Below are positions 54,209 through 63,254 of a DNA stretch of 64,000 bases, piece by piece. Position 1 is the first letter of the stretch; the number at the start of each line of letters is the position of its first letter. A program made the position numbers and the translations under genes. The DNA is from Ketobacter alkanivorans (GTDB taxonomy: Bacteria > Pseudomonadota > Gammaproteobacteria > Pseudomonadales > Ketobacteraceae). The DNA lies in NCBI RefSeq assembly GCF_002863865.1, contig NZ_CP022684.1:4717990-4781989 (forward strand), written 5' to 3'. The notes below the pieces were generated by a model that saw nothing but the letters and a program-made list of their open reading frames with translations, was not told where the DNA came from and did not search any database.

Positions 54209-56125
54209 ATGAGTTATCAGGTTCTTGCACGTAAGTGGCGCCCCAAGACATTTCGCGAGATGGTGGGGCAGGAACACGTTCTGAAAGCCCTAATCAATGC
54301 CCTTGATCATGGTCGACTGCACCATGCCTATCTGTTCACCGGAACCCGTGGGGTGGGTAAAACCACCATCGCCCGTATTCTGGCCAAATCCCTCAACTGT
54401 GAAACCGGCATCAGTTCGGAGCCCTGCGGTCAGTGCAGCGCCTGTCAGGAGATCAATGATGGCCGCTTTGTTGACCTGATTGAGGTGGATGCGGCGTCTC
54501 GCACCAAGGTTGAAGACACCCGCGAGCTGCTGGAAAATGTGCAATATGCGCCCACCCGAGGCCGCTATAAGGTGTACCTGATCGATGAGGTGCACATGTT
54601 GTCGGGGCACAGTTTTAATGCCTTGCTGAAAACCCTGGAAGAACCCCCCGAGCACGTTAAATTCCTGTTAGCCACCACCGATCCTCAAAAATTACCGATT
54701 ACTATTCTATCCCGCTGTTTGCAGTTCAGCCTTAAGGCAATGACCCCCGAACGCATCGTCGGCCACCTGAAAATGGTGCTGGAAGCCGAGATGGTGGAGT
54801 TTGAAGAGCCTGCGCTGTGGCAGTTGGGTCGCTCTGCTGACGGCAGTATGCGGGATGCCATGAGCCTCACCGATCAGGCCATCGCCTTCGGTAATGGCAA
54901 GGTTGTGGAGTCCGATGTGCGGGCGATGCTGGGCAGCATTGATCGCGAGTACGTATTCGGCATCATCGACGCACTGGCTCAGAACAACGCCGAAGCACTG
55001 CTGCAGCGGGTGGCAGAGATGTCCGAGCAGAGCCCTGATTACGCAGATGTGCTGGGTGATTTGATCAGCACCCTGCACCGTATGGCGGTGGCTCAAATCG
55101 CCCCTGAGGCGGTGGATGACAGTGATGGTGATCGTAATCGAATCGTGGAGTTTGCGGGTCAGTTTGCCCCCGAACAGTTGCAGTTGTTCTATCAGACGGC
55201 GTTGCTGGGGCGTAAGGATCTGCCGCTGGCACCGGACTCTCGCAGTGGCTTTGAAATGACGCTGCTGCGGTTGCTGCTGTTCAAGCCGCAGGGAACGCTG
55301 CCTCCAAGCCAGGGAGCACCCCAGTCGGGAAAGTCTCCTAGCCCTGCTGCGGCAGGGCACGCTTCCGCAAACCCTGCACACAACATCCCTGCCCGCGAGC
55401 TGGGCAGTGGCAGTGACCATCTCTCCAAGGTGAAGGCAGCCCTGGGAGGCAATCAAACACCGGCGAGGCCCGCGCCTTCTGCCGTGGGTGCTGATTCGCC
55501 GCCCCAACAGGCTCCGGCCTCGGCCCCTGTGTCTGCGCCGGCCATAGCTTCGGAACAACCAAAGCAGCATGATCCGGTAGCGCCCTCAAGCGCGCCTGCG
55601 CCTCAAGCTATCCCCGACCAACAGCCAGGCAGTGGCCCAGCTCAAGCGAGCCCCAAGCCCGCATCTGCTGCGGGGGAGCAGCCAGAAACATCGGCCCCAG
55701 TAAAAGTGGCGCCCACAGTGAAAACCAAAGTCATCAAGTTGGATGATGAATGGGCTGACTTGATAGGCATCATGGAGCTGGACGGGCCGGTGCGTAACTT
55801 TGCCCGCAACTGCTCTTTGGAGCAGAAAGACGGTGCGGTTTGGACCTTGGCGGTTAGTCCGCGTTTTGGGGCGCTCTACCGGGATGACAATCGCGACTTA
55901 TTGGCGCAGGCGTTGTCGGAAAACCAGCAGCAATCCATTACACTCAAGGTAGAGCTGGCAGAGCCCTCCCATCCCACCCCTGATCAGTTGCTGGCAAAAT
56001 ACAAGCAGCAGCGCCGGGAGGAGGCGGTGGTTCTGATGCAGCAGGATTCCTTCGTACAGGATTTACAGACTTTGTTTGGTGCGACCCTGGATTTAAATTC
56101 CGTCACACCGATTGATGACGATTGA
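54209..56125 (+). CDS. dnaX: DNA polymerase III subunits tau/gamma
   Basis: A 638-residue clamp-loader ATPase. I chose the ATG at 54209 (MSYQVLARKWRPKTFREMVGQ); an earlier in-frame start would read into ffs. Walker A GTRGVGKTT lies near residue 45, the zinc motif CGQCSACQEI near residue 75, Walker B LIDEVHML near 127, and TLEEPPEHVKF near 150. A Pro/Ala/Ser-rich linker (about 370-515) leads to domain V (tau-specific). I do not see the A-AAA-AAG slippery site that makes gamma in E. coli. Confidence 0.96.
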   Translation: MSYQVLARKWRPKTFREMVGQEHVLKALINALDHGRLHHAYLFTGTRGVGKTTIARILAKSLNCETGISSEPCGQCSACQEINDGRFVDLIEVDAASRTKVEDTRELLENVQYAPTRGRYKVYLIDEVHMLSGHSFNALLKTLEEPPEHVKFLLATTDPQKLPITILSRCLQFSLKAMTPERIVGHLKMVLEAEMVEFEEPALWQLGRSADGSMRDAMSLTDQAIAFGNGKVVESDVRAMLGSIDREYVFGIIDALAQNNAEALLQRVAEMSEQSPDYADVLGDLISTLHRMAVAQIAPEAVDDSDGDRNRIVEFAGQFAPEQLQLFYQTALLGRKDLPLAPDSRSGFEMTLLRLLLFKPQGTLPPSQGAPQSGKSPSPAAAGHASANPAHNIPARELGSGSDHLSKVKAALGGNQTPARPAPSAVGADSPPQQAPASAPVSAPAIASEQPKQHDPVAPSSAPAPQAIPDQQPGSGPAQASPKPASAAGEQPETSAPVKVAPTVKTKVIKLDDEWADLIGIMELDGPVRNFARNCSLEQKDGAVWTLAVSPRFGALYRDDNRDLLAQALSENQQQSITLKVELAEPSHPTPDQLLAKYKQQRREEAVVLMQQDSFVQDLQTLFGATLDLNSVTPIDDD

Positions 56126-56154
56126 ACAACGATGATTGAGCAGAAGGTGAAACC

Positions 56155-56478
56155 ATGAAAGGTCAATTCGGAGATCTGATGAAGCAGGCGCAGGAAATGC
56201 AGGAGCGCATGCAGAAGATGCAAGAAGAGATTGCCAACACTGAAGTCACTGGGGAATCCGGTGCCGGTATGGTCAAAGTCACCATGACCGGGCGTCATGA
56301 TGTAAAGCGCGTGCAAATCGACGATGGCTTGATGTCAGAAGAGAAAGAAGTGCTGGAAGATCTGTTAGCGGCGGCAGTGAACGATGCCGTGCGCCGTGTT
56401 GAGCAAAACAATCAGGATAAAATGGGCGGCTTGGCATCAGGCATAAACCTGCCCCCCGGCTTTAAGTTTCCTTTCTAA
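56155..56478 (+). CDS. ybaB: YbaB/EbfC nucleoid-associated protein
   Basis: A 107-residue small DNA-binding protein. [20 protein letters not shown] forms the first helical part, and [20 protein letters not shown] and [10 protein letters not shown] are the family strand and end. It sits between dnaX and recR, as nearly everywhere in bacteria. Confidence 0.95.
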   Translation: MKGQFGDLMKQAQEMQERMQKMQEEIANTEVTGESGAGMVKVTMTGRHDVKRVQIDDGLMSEEKEVLEDLLAAAVNDAVRRVEQNNQDKMGGLASGINLPPGFKFPF

Positions 56479-56496
56479 ATTATTGATATATAAAAG

Positions 56497-57093
56497 ATGA
56501 GCTTTAGTCCCCTAACATTACGCTTGATCGAATCCCTTACCTGCTTGCCGGGGGTGGGCCCCAAGTCTGCCCAGCGCATGGCGCTGCATTTGTTGGATCG
56601 GGATCGGGTTGGGGCACAAAAACTGGCGGATTCCCTGCAGTTGGCGATGGAGAAAATCGGTCGTTGCCAGCGCTGTCGTAATTTTTCCGAAGAAACCGTT
56701 TGCCACACCTGCCGCCAGACTTCCCGCGATCCTGCATTGCTCTGTGTTGTGGAAACCCCCGCCGATGTCATCGCCATTGATCAGTCCGGCAGCTTCAGGG
56801 GTTATTACTTTCTGTTGCTGGGGCATCTTTCACCCATCGACGGAATCGGCCCGGAAGACATTGGAGCCGACGTGCTGGATGAGCGCCTGGCAGAAGGCGA
56901 GGTTAAAGAACTGGTCATCGCCACCGGTACCACGGTGGAGGGTGAGGCCACAGCCCACTATCTTTCCGAGATGGCGCGCCGCCATAACGTTGTGGCATCC
57001 CGAATTGCCCACGGAGTGCCAATGGGTGGTGAGCTGGAATATGTTGACAGTAATACCCTAAGCCTCGCGTTGCAGGGGCGAAAGATCCTCTGA
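56497..57093 (+). CDS. recR: Recombination mediator RecR
   Basis: A 198-residue protein that with RecO loads RecA on SSB-coated single strands. HhH region [16 protein letters not shown] near residue 15, zinc finger C-x2-C...C-x2-C at residues 56-72 (CQRCRNF...CHTC) and Toprim domain with [15 protein letters not shown]. Starts 18 bases after ybaB. Confidence 0.96.
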   Translation: MSFSPLTLRLIESLTCLPGVGPKSAQRMALHLLDRDRVGAQKLADSLQLAMEKIGRCQRCRNFSEETVCHTCRQTSRDPALLCVVETPADVIAIDQSGSFRGYYFLLLGHLSPIDGIGPEDIGADVLDERLAEGEVKELVIATGTTVEGEATAHYLSEMARRHNVVASRIAHGVPMGGELEYVDSNTLSLALQGRKIL

Positions 57094-57175
57094 GCGATGT
57101 CATGGATGCCCGCCGCAGCTCTGATGCTTTGAACCCAGCGGTTATCAACCCTTTCAAATGATAGATCACAAGACC

Positions 57176-57204
57176 TTGTCAGCCTCAATCAATTAATGTA
57201 CATT
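57176..57204 (+). promoter_or_regulatory. Promoter of the arsR-type gene
   Basis: TTGTCA (57176-57181), a 17-base spacer and TACATT (57199-57204). The -10 box overlaps the inverted repeat that starts at 57201, so a repressor bound there would block polymerase. Confidence 0.7.
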
Positions 57205-57222
57205 TCGTTAAATGGCGAAATG
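57201..57222. promoter_or_regulatory. Operator of the ArsR-type regulator (copy 1)
   Basis: CATTTCG-N8-CGAAATG, a perfect seven-base inverted repeat, 12 bases before the arsR ATG. A second copy in front of the next gene (57557-57577) matches it at 14 of the first 18 positions. Confidence 0.65.
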
Positions 57223-57234
57223 AAGGTGTGAGAG

Positions 57235-57540
57235 ATGAGCAAGCCGCAATTCAACCCTACTGCGACCGATGCCCTGTTGGCGTTTTCCAAGGCGCTTGCC
57301 AATGAAAAGCGCCAACAGATCCTGTTGAGCATCTTTGTCGACAAGCAGGAGCACACTGTGGGGGAGATTGCCGAACGAGTGGGAATTGCACCATCAACCG
57401 CATCCGAGCACTTGGCCATTCTCAGGCGTGGTGGGATCCTGGTGGCCAACAAACGGCAGAAAGAAGTGTATTACACCGTTAACAAGGAGCGGGTGCAGGA
57501 ACTGGTAAGCGTCATTCAGGCGTGGCTGACCTGCTGTTAA
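57235..57540 (+). CDS. ArsR-family transcriptional repressor
   Basis: A 101-residue winged-helix repressor. HTH at about residues 42-68 (TVGEIAERVGIAPSTASEHLAILRRGG) and the wing NKRQKEVYYTV near residue 76. The classic metal-binding ELCVCDL of ArsR is absent; the protein ends in a Cys-Cys pair (WLTCC) that might sense redox or metal. Binding sites precede both itself and the following serine hydrolase, so it probably controls both. It is 63 bases before the hydrolase. Confidence 0.9.
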   Translation: MSKPQFNPTATDALLAFSKALANEKRQQILLSIFVDKQEHTVGEIAERVGIAPSTASEHLAILRRGGILVANKRQKEVYYTVNKERVQELVSVIQAWLTCC

Positions 57541-57556
57541 TTAATATTTAGAAATA

Positions 57557-57577
57557 CATATCGTTATATTCCGATGT
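57557..57577. promoter_or_regulatory. Operator of the ArsR-type regulator (copy 2)
   Basis: Motif CATATCGTTATATTCCGATG lies 27 bases before the serine hydrolase ATG. It follows the consensus CATnTCGTTAnATnnCGA shared with the copy at 57201. The embedded TATATT (57565-57570) could be a -10 box, but the -35 is weak. Confidence 0.6.
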
Positions 57578-57603
57578 AACGTATTAAAGATTGGGAGAGC
57601 ACA

Positions 57604-58797
57604 ATGAATCCGTACCGTATGATGATGGTTTTTTCGTTAGTTGCAGTCACTGCGCTGGGTTATCTGTTTACCCAATACGCTTACCCCAAAATCACGTTGT
57701 TTGATGCTGAACGGGTTAGTGACAATTTCCGCCATCTTGATCGAGTGTTTCCTGTTCGAACCATTGCATCATCTTCCATGCCGATGACGCTGACACAGGC
57801 ACCGCAGAGCGTATCTGTACGCTATCACTATCAAGGCCGGGACTCCTCGTTGGAAGAATTTCTGCAACGCAGTCGAACCACTGGGTTTCTTGTACTGCAC
57901 AAGGATCACATTATTGATGAGCGATATTTTTATGGATACAGCGCTAACGATAAAGCGACTTCCTTTTCTGTTGTTAAATCGTTTGTGGCGACCCTGGTGG
58001 GTATCGCGCTGGAGGAGGGGTTGATCCGCAGTGTTGATGATCCCATTACCGATTATGTGCCGTCGTTGCTGGGGTCTGGGTTTGCGGGGGCCAGTATTGC
58101 CGACGTTTTACAGATGTCCTCCGGCATCGCTTTCAGTGAAATATACGGCGATCACAGTTCTGATGCGTATCGTATCTTTGATGATATGTATCTCTGGCTG
58201 GGCTCTATTAGTGGTATTACGGCGAGCTATCCCCGTGCCACAGCCCCGGCTCATGTGTTTCATTACGCCAGTATCAACACGCAAGCGCTGGGGATGCTGG
58301 TTCGTGAGGCGAGTGGCCAGCCGATTAGCACGTACCTTCAAGAAAAGCTGTGGCAACCGATGGGGGCTACCAGCGAGGCCAGTTGGATGACGGATATCTA
58401 TGGCGAAGAGGTGACTTTTATGGGGCTCAATGCCACCTTGCGAGATTTCGCACGATTGGGTTTGCTGTACCTGCATGAGGGCAGGTTGAACAATCAGCGC
58501 ATTGTCTCTGCTGAATGGGTGAGGCGCGCCACGACTCCCGATAAACCGTGGCTACAGCCGGGTGAGATTGATGGAGACTGGGGCTACCAATATCAATGGT
58601 GGATTCCGCGGGATGGTCACGGTGATTACAGCGCCATCGGCATTTGGGGGCAGTTTATTTACGTCAATCCTGAGGCCGAATTGGTAATTGTTAAAACCAG
58701 TGCCGATGCTGATTTCAAGCCCCACGAGTTTGAGGCTATTACTGTATATCGCAAGATAGCCTCCATGTTGCTTGAACGTAGTAAGGCGGGAGGCTAA
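57604..58797 (+). CDS. Serine hydrolase, class C beta-lactamase-like
   Basis: A 397-residue serine hydrolase of the beta-lactamase/penicillin-binding-protein-like family. An N-terminal membrane helix (MMMVFSLVAVTALGYLF) anchors it in the inner membrane with the body outside. The SxxK motif is SVVK in TSFSVVKSFVATLVG near residue 122; the second motif YxN appears as YAS in FHYASINTQALG near residue 222. Substrate could be an ester, peptide or beta-lactam. GGGAGAG precedes the ATG. Controlled probably by the ArsR protein upstream. Confidence 0.85.
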   Translation: MNPYRMMMVFSLVAVTALGYLFTQYAYPKITLFDAERVSDNFRHLDRVFPVRTIASSSMPMTLTQAPQSVSVRYHYQGRDSSLEEFLQRSRTTGFLVLHKDHIIDERYFYGYSANDKATSFSVVKSFVATLVGIALEEGLIRSVDDPITDYVPSLLGSGFAGASIADVLQMSSGIAFSEIYGDHSSDAYRIFDDMYLWLGSISGITASYPRATAPAHVFHYASINTQALGMLVREASGQPISTYLQEKLWQPMGATSEASWMTDIYGEEVTFMGLNATLRDFARLGLLYLHEGRLNNQRIVSAEWVRRATTPDKPWLQPGEIDGDWGYQYQWWIPRDGHGDYSAIGIWGQFIYVNPEAELVIVKTSADADFKPHEFEAITVYRKIASMLLERSKAGG

Positions 58798-58826
58798 ACC
58801 CTCTAACATGATGCATCCGTTGCGCT

Positions 58827-59834
58827 TTAATGATTGAGGTATTTGTCGCGGTATAGCCCTGGTGGCATTCCCAGTATGCGCTGACTAAAGCGATAAAAGC
58901 TTCGAATGTCAGCAAACCCCAGCAATTGTGATGCTTCCTGTAGAGTAATGGTTGGGTCGGCCAAATACTGCTTGGCAAGCTTTTCACGCACTTCATCCAT
59001 AACGCCGCTGAACGTGTTTTGTTCCAGTTTCAATTTTCGTTGTAATGTTCGGTCTGATATATGCAGTTTGGCGGCAATGTCTCGGCGTCGAGGTTCTCCG
59101 TTTTTCAAGTGCTGAAAAATTTCGTTATACACGTGGAAGTAAACTGATGTGTAGCCGAGGCGGGCGATTTGTTCATCCAGATACTTTTTTTGCATGTCGT
59201 ACATACTGGTATTGGCTGTAGGTATTGGTATGTCTAAATCGCTCTGTCGGATCTTGATTCGATTGGCGGGTTGACCAAACCGGGGCCTGATTGAGAAAAC
59301 ATCTTGGTAGATGGCGCAGTTATCCGGTTCGGGGCATTCCCATTCAATGGCTAAGGGCATAATGCTTTGGCGTGTAAGCCACGAAAATAACCTTAACGTC
59401 ATTAGCGTTCCGAATTCTAAGCGGCTTGAGTACGCGTGGTGATGCCTGAAAATATCGGTGTACATCCAAAGGCCATCGCGAGTGTTTTTTAACTCTATCA
59501 GTGTGTCGTTTGAAATCACCGCGAAGTAGTTTTTCATCAAAACGATGGCATCGTACAGGGTCTGGCTCGCAGACATGCCGTAACCCACTTGATAAAAACT
59601 AACCAGTCGATCACATAATTCTATATTTAATCCCAGGTGCTTGTTTTCTGAGATCTCTACGGCGGTGTCCCAAAGCAGGGTAAGGGTTTCTATTGAAAAG
59701 CGCCGATCAGGTTGGTCCAGTTGCTCCTCAGGTATGCCAACGATATCGAGCAAACTTGATATGCAAAGGCCCTCGTGTGAGAACATATCGCACAACGTTT
59801 TCACCCATATGGCGGAGATACTTCGTTGGTTCAT
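58827..59834 (-). CDS. AraC-family transcriptional regulator
   Basis: A 335-residue regulator. The N-terminal half resembles the Arabinose_bd family (VGIPEEQLDQPDRRFSIETLTLLWDTAV near residue 28), followed by the AraC double HTH at about residues 230-330 (DIAAKLHISDRTLQRKL and SQLLGFADIRSFYRFSQ). It is divergent from the secreted lipase-like gene at 60133, with about 300 bases between, and is the natural candidate to control it. Effector unknown. Confidence 0.9.
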   Translation of the reverse strand: MNQRSISAIWVKTLCDMFSHEGLCISSLLDIVGIPEEQLDQPDRRFSIETLTLLWDTAVEISENKHLGLNIELCDRLVSFYQVGYGMSASQTLYDAIVLMKNYFAVISNDTLIELKNTRDGLWMYTDIFRHHHAYSSRLEFGTLMTLRLFSWLTRQSIMPLAIEWECPEPDNCAIYQDVFSIRPRFGQPANRIKIRQSDLDIPIPTANTSMYDMQKKYLDEQIARLGYTSVYFHVYNEIFQHLKNGEPRRRDIAAKLHISDRTLQRKLKLEQNTFSGVMDEVREKLAKQYLADPTITLQEASQLLGFADIRSFYRFSQRILGMPPGLYRDKYLNH

Positions 59835-59923
59835 CGTTTCCCATCCATCAATAAGTGCGGGTGAATTTTAGGCAGATATCACGGCGGCTATCAACCAGCA
59901 GTTGTGAAAAATTGGCCACTTGG

Positions 59924-59948
59924 TGTCACTCTTCTGTCTCTTACTGTC
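59924..59948. promoter_or_regulatory. Phased TGTC repeats in the araC-lipase gap
   Basis: TGTC occurs at 59924, 59935 and 59945, spaced 11 and 10 bases, that is one per helical turn. AraC proteins bind two direct half sites about two turns apart, which fits TGTCACT and TGTCAGA. Rest of the 298-base gap shows no gene. Confidence 0.4.
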
Positions 59949-60132
59949 AGATCCATTGCCCTCATTGTTATTTAACATGTCGCTGTCACTGTAAATGTAT
60001 GAGTTCTTTTCCAGACGTGACGTATCCGATTGGATTACGAAGGTGTTGTCAGTCCGATATTAGGGGCTGGCGGCAACCTGGAAATTCGACCATTTCAATT
60101 TGCACGCCCTACGCTTTAAGAGGTATACAATT

Positions 60133-61626
60133 TTGTCATCTACGAATTATTTAGCGGCTATTCTTGCGGCTTCAGGCCTGTTCGTGTCTGTAACGCAGGC
60201 TCAGGCTGCAGTTGAGAAAATATCACCGTACAGTTCAGATAGCACATTCTTTGAAGAGGTTGACTCAGACGCTGGTGCGCCAGGCACATTAATCCGCTAT
60301 CAACGTGTGCTCAAACTGGATGATTATCCCGGCGAGCTTTATCGTGTCCTATATTGGTCAACTGTTAGAACCATCAGCTATCCCGGCGACGATATTGATC
60401 ATAATGTCTGTCATTTCTATCAATGGGAGAATAACGAGTGGGGCACTGAGTATCGCTGCGAAAAGCCCATCGTTACGTCCGGCCTGGTTCGTATCCCTAA
60501 GGCAGCTCCACCAGCACAGGGTTTTGCAACAGTGGCATTTACCCACGGTACCGTGGGTCTGATTCCTGAATGTGGCCCAAGTACTGGTTATGGCCCACTG
60601 TGGCGAGACTGGATGGTGAGCGATCGTGTTACAACGGTGGCCGCTGATTACCCCGGCCTGGGTTACGACTCTGGTTTGCGCAGCGCTGATGCGATGTATA
60701 CCTCTGAGCATCCCTGGTATCCCGGTACAGGCATTATGCAATCGCCATTTGATGAAACCAGCCATACGTATTCAGACAACTGGTCTCCAGGAGCAAGTAC
60801 TATCGATCTGGTTCGTGCCAGCAAACAGCTTGAGGTGGTCACTGATGCGTCGAACGGTGTGTCCAACCCGAATTTTATTGTTGTCGGCTCTAGCCAGGGT
60901 GGTGCTGTTGCGATTGGAACCGCTCAACTGATGAGCGCAGATTATGCCCCTGAGCTGCAACTTAAAGCGGTGCTGGCCGGTGCTCCCGGCAGCAACCTGG
61001 GTGATTTAGAAAGCGCCGACAGCCCGTTGGCCTATGGCATTCTTTCTGGTGGGATCGTAGGCGCATCGGTGTCAGATCCAAGCTTGCATCCGTCCGAGTG
61101 GCTATCACCTATCGGACAGGCTAACTATGAACGCACCACCGAAGCAATGTGTTCTGGTGCTGGCGATTTTGAATCGTACTTGTGGTGGGTTAATGCTCTT
61201 TACAGTTATCCATTCAATGCGCCTTTGACAACACTGGGGGCTCAGGTTGAATGGCAGCGCTACGCTGCGCGTCAGGATCTTGCGGCAACACCGATTGCAG
61301 CACCTATCTATATCGGACAAGTAGATGATGATCCATTAGTGCCTCAGGCTAGAACGGATGCGTTTGCAGCAAGGTTGGCCCAAATCGCGGATGTGACTTA
61401 TTGCGTCTACCAAGGTAATGGTGATAACGGGGTGGATGAGAATGGTGATCCTGCGGTTACCTTCAGTTCAATGGAAAACCATACAACGGTATTGGATAGA
61501 ATGGGTGATGAAGATTACACCGCAGCCTCTCCAGAACCCAGTTGTGTAAGCAGTGCTTCAACCGCTTCTTTATCCGCTAAAGCGTTTCTGATCCAGCAAG
61601 GTTTTGATGCGTTATCGTCTCAGTAA
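60133..61626 (+). CDS. Secreted lipase-like alpha/beta hydrolase (copy 1)
   Basis: A 497-residue exported hydrolase. I chose the TTG at 60133: AAGAGGT lies eight bases upstream and yields MSSTNYLAAILAASGLFVSVTQAQA, a clean signal peptide; a TTG at 60100 lengthens it. The nucleophile is S254 in VVGSSQGGAVAIG; the acid and histidine are likely in YIGQVDDDPLVP and SSMENHTTVL. The fold resembles the secretory (LIP) lipases. Its neighbour downstream is a second enzyme of the same type, so this is a tandem pair. AraC and phased repeats lie upstream. Confidence 0.8.
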   Translation: MSSTNYLAAILAASGLFVSVTQAQAAVEKISPYSSDSTFFEEVDSDAGAPGTLIRYQRVLKLDDYPGELYRVLYWSTVRTISYPGDDIDHNVCHFYQWENNEWGTEYRCEKPIVTSGLVRIPKAAPPAQGFATVAFTHGTVGLIPECGPSTGYGPLWRDWMVSDRVTTVAADYPGLGYDSGLRSADAMYTSEHPWYPGTGIMQSPFDETSHTYSDNWSPGASTIDLVRASKQLEVVTDASNGVSNPNFIVVGSSQGGAVAIGTAQLMSADYAPELQLKAVLAGAPGSNLGDLESADSPLAYGILSGGIVGASVSDPSLHPSEWLSPIGQANYERTTEAMCSGAGDFESYLWWVNALYSYPFNAPLTTLGAQVEWQRYAARQDLAATPIAAPIYIGQVDDDPLVPQARTDAFAARLAQIADVTYCVYQGNGDNGVDENGDPAVTFSSMENHTTVLDRMGDEDYTAASPEPSCVSSASTASLSAKAFLIQQGFDALSSQ

Positions 61627-61645
61627 CAGCGTTCATCCTTTCACT

Positions 61646-61668
61646 GGGGCATGTTTTTGACATGCCCC
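61646..61668 (+). terminator. Hairpin between the tandem lipase-like genes
   Basis: GGGGCATGT (61646-61654) pairs with ACATGCCCC (61660-61668) around a five-base loop. Only a weak T-rich stretch follows, so it may allow partial read-through to the second gene. Confidence 0.55.
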
Positions 61669-61708
61669 AAACTTGTTTTATATCTTACAAACCCATCAGG
61701 ATAACGCT

Positions 61709-63166
61709 ATGAAATGGCCAACTCATGCACTCGCTTGCTCGATGCTGGTGCTTAGCTGCGCCGGCACAGCGATTAACGCTTTCGCCAATAACTGCCCGGA
61801 ATTTATTGCACCGAGAACATCATCCGGTGACTTGATCGACGCTAAACACTGGTCGCTTTACGATCCAGCGCAGGCCGGTGAAATTGCAACAAACCAGCAT
61901 GGTGCCCTGACCGGGTGTCAAACGCTCACCGCCGCTACGGTTCAAGAGGCTACCAGTCTGTCGTTTGCCGATGAGGCCTTTGCACTTCGGTTTGTCACTA
62001 AGGACGCTGAACACAATAAAGTGCTAGGCTCCGCTGTGCTTTTCACAACCAATGCCAATGACTGGAACAACGACGGTGATTTTCCTGTAGTGGTATTTAA
62101 TACCGCCACAATCGGCATTGATGCACATTGCGGCGCTACTGTACAAACCCTGAGTAACGAGTCAACTGCCCTGGTCAGCAACAAGGTTAATCGCTTTCTG
62201 CGCGACGGTTATAATGTGCTGGTGCCGGACTATTTCGGTCATGGTATTCGTGGTCAGAGCCCCCATCCTTATTTAGAGGGTAAATCCAACGCCCATGCTG
62301 TACTCGACGCCATTCTGGCGGCACGCAGTATGTCCAACGGCCTGCTGTTTCAGCAAACCTCACCGACTGCCCCGGTTCCTCTGGCTATGCAGGGCTATTC
62401 TCAAGGGGGGCACGTCACAGCTTGGGCCACAGAGTTGGCACCCAGCTACGCACCAGAGATTCAATTTAATGCTGTTCGCGCCGGTGGTGTGCCGGTAAAT
62501 TTAGAGGTGTCCATTGGCGATGCCCTGGATGCGTACGAAGCGGGTGGCCACGATTCCGGCTTTACTGCGATGATCTACAATTCACTGCTTTACGCTACGG
62601 ATACGGAAACCCAATTTACTGAGGCGGAATTAGACGAATTCATCACCGATGATCAGCATGTAGAACATGTGAAAGAGTGGGTTGGCGTGGCGCGCGACGA
62701 ATGCCGGACGACTGCTCAGGTTCTGGATTTGTTGGGCGGATTGGATACCGGCACGTTTGATACCGTTGCTTTGCGTCAAACCACTAAGTTTAAAAAATGG
62801 TTTATTCGAAACTCGCTTCGCGGTGGCTTGGCTGGGGAATTGCTGGGTGTTAACAGTGCTGAGTACATCGCCGAGGCACCCCACGAAATCACCATGTCGC
62901 GCCCCAGTGCGCCGTTTATGATTTTTGGCAGTGCCGGGGACACCATCGCGCCGAGCGCTGAATCGTATGGACTGGTCCAAGCCTGGGGCGGGCCGACTGT
63001 ATCAGAATCCAATACAGTGCTTGGTTATATCAATGTACCCAACGTTGACGGGGTTTGGGTGCACACCACCGGGCTCCATGGTCTGGATGAAGCTGATTTG
63101 TACTGGACTGCATTTGCACGCTACCGGTACACACCTGATCAGTGGCTAAAAGAGCGCATGCAATAG
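61709..63166 (+). CDS. Secreted lipase-like alpha/beta hydrolase (copy 2)
   Basis: A 485-residue exported hydrolase. The ATG at 61709 has AGGA seven bases upstream and starts with MKWPTHALACSMLVLSCAG, a signal peptide. The nucleophile is in AMQGYSQGGHVTAWATE near residue 230; the acid is in FGSAGDTIAP and the histidine in TTGLHGLDE. Same architecture as the gene before it (related active-site signature SQGG), so a duplicated pair. Substrate likely lipid or polyester; not established. Confidence 0.8.
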   Translation: MKWPTHALACSMLVLSCAGTAINAFANNCPEFIAPRTSSGDLIDAKHWSLYDPAQAGEIATNQHGALTGCQTLTAATVQEATSLSFADEAFALRFVTKDAEHNKVLGSAVLFTTNANDWNNDGDFPVVVFNTATIGIDAHCGATVQTLSNESTALVSNKVNRFLRDGYNVLVPDYFGHGIRGQSPHPYLEGKSNAHAVLDAILAARSMSNGLLFQQTSPTAPVPLAMQGYSQGGHVTAWATELAPSYAPEIQFNAVRAGGVPVNLEVSIGDALDAYEAGGHDSGFTAMIYNSLLYATDTETQFTEAELDEFITDDQHVEHVKEWVGVARDECRTTAQVLDLLGGLDTGTFDTVALRQTTKFKKWFIRNSLRGGLAGELLGVNSAEYIAEAPHEITMSRPSAPFMIFGSAGDTIAPSAESYGLVQAWGGPTVSESNTVLGYINVPNVDGVWVHTTGLHGLDEADLYWTAFARYRYTPDQWLKERMQ

Positions 63167-63188
63167 TTCTCTCACCATAGCCTTCTCT

Positions 63189-63222
63189 TTGGTTTACAAA
63201 CCAAGCAAGCGCTTGGTATAGT
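63189..63222 (+). promoter_or_regulatory. Promoter with embedded operator of the acyl-CoA dehydrogenase gene
   Basis: -35 TTTACA (63193-63198), an 18-base spacer and -10 TATAGT (63217-63222). The spacer holds the inverted repeat ACCAAGC-N4-GCTTGGT (63200-63217), a TetR-type operator, and a second overlapping palindrome TTGGTTT-AC-AAACCAA lies at 63189-63204. A bound repressor would occlude polymerase. The gene ATG is at 63255. Confidence 0.7.
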
Positions 63223-63254
63223 CGTTTCCATAATATGACTACCCAGAGATCCAT

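Noticed and set aside
54707-55570. 287-residue frame antisense to dnaX
   Set aside because: Arg- and Gln-rich complement of a coding region; no motif.
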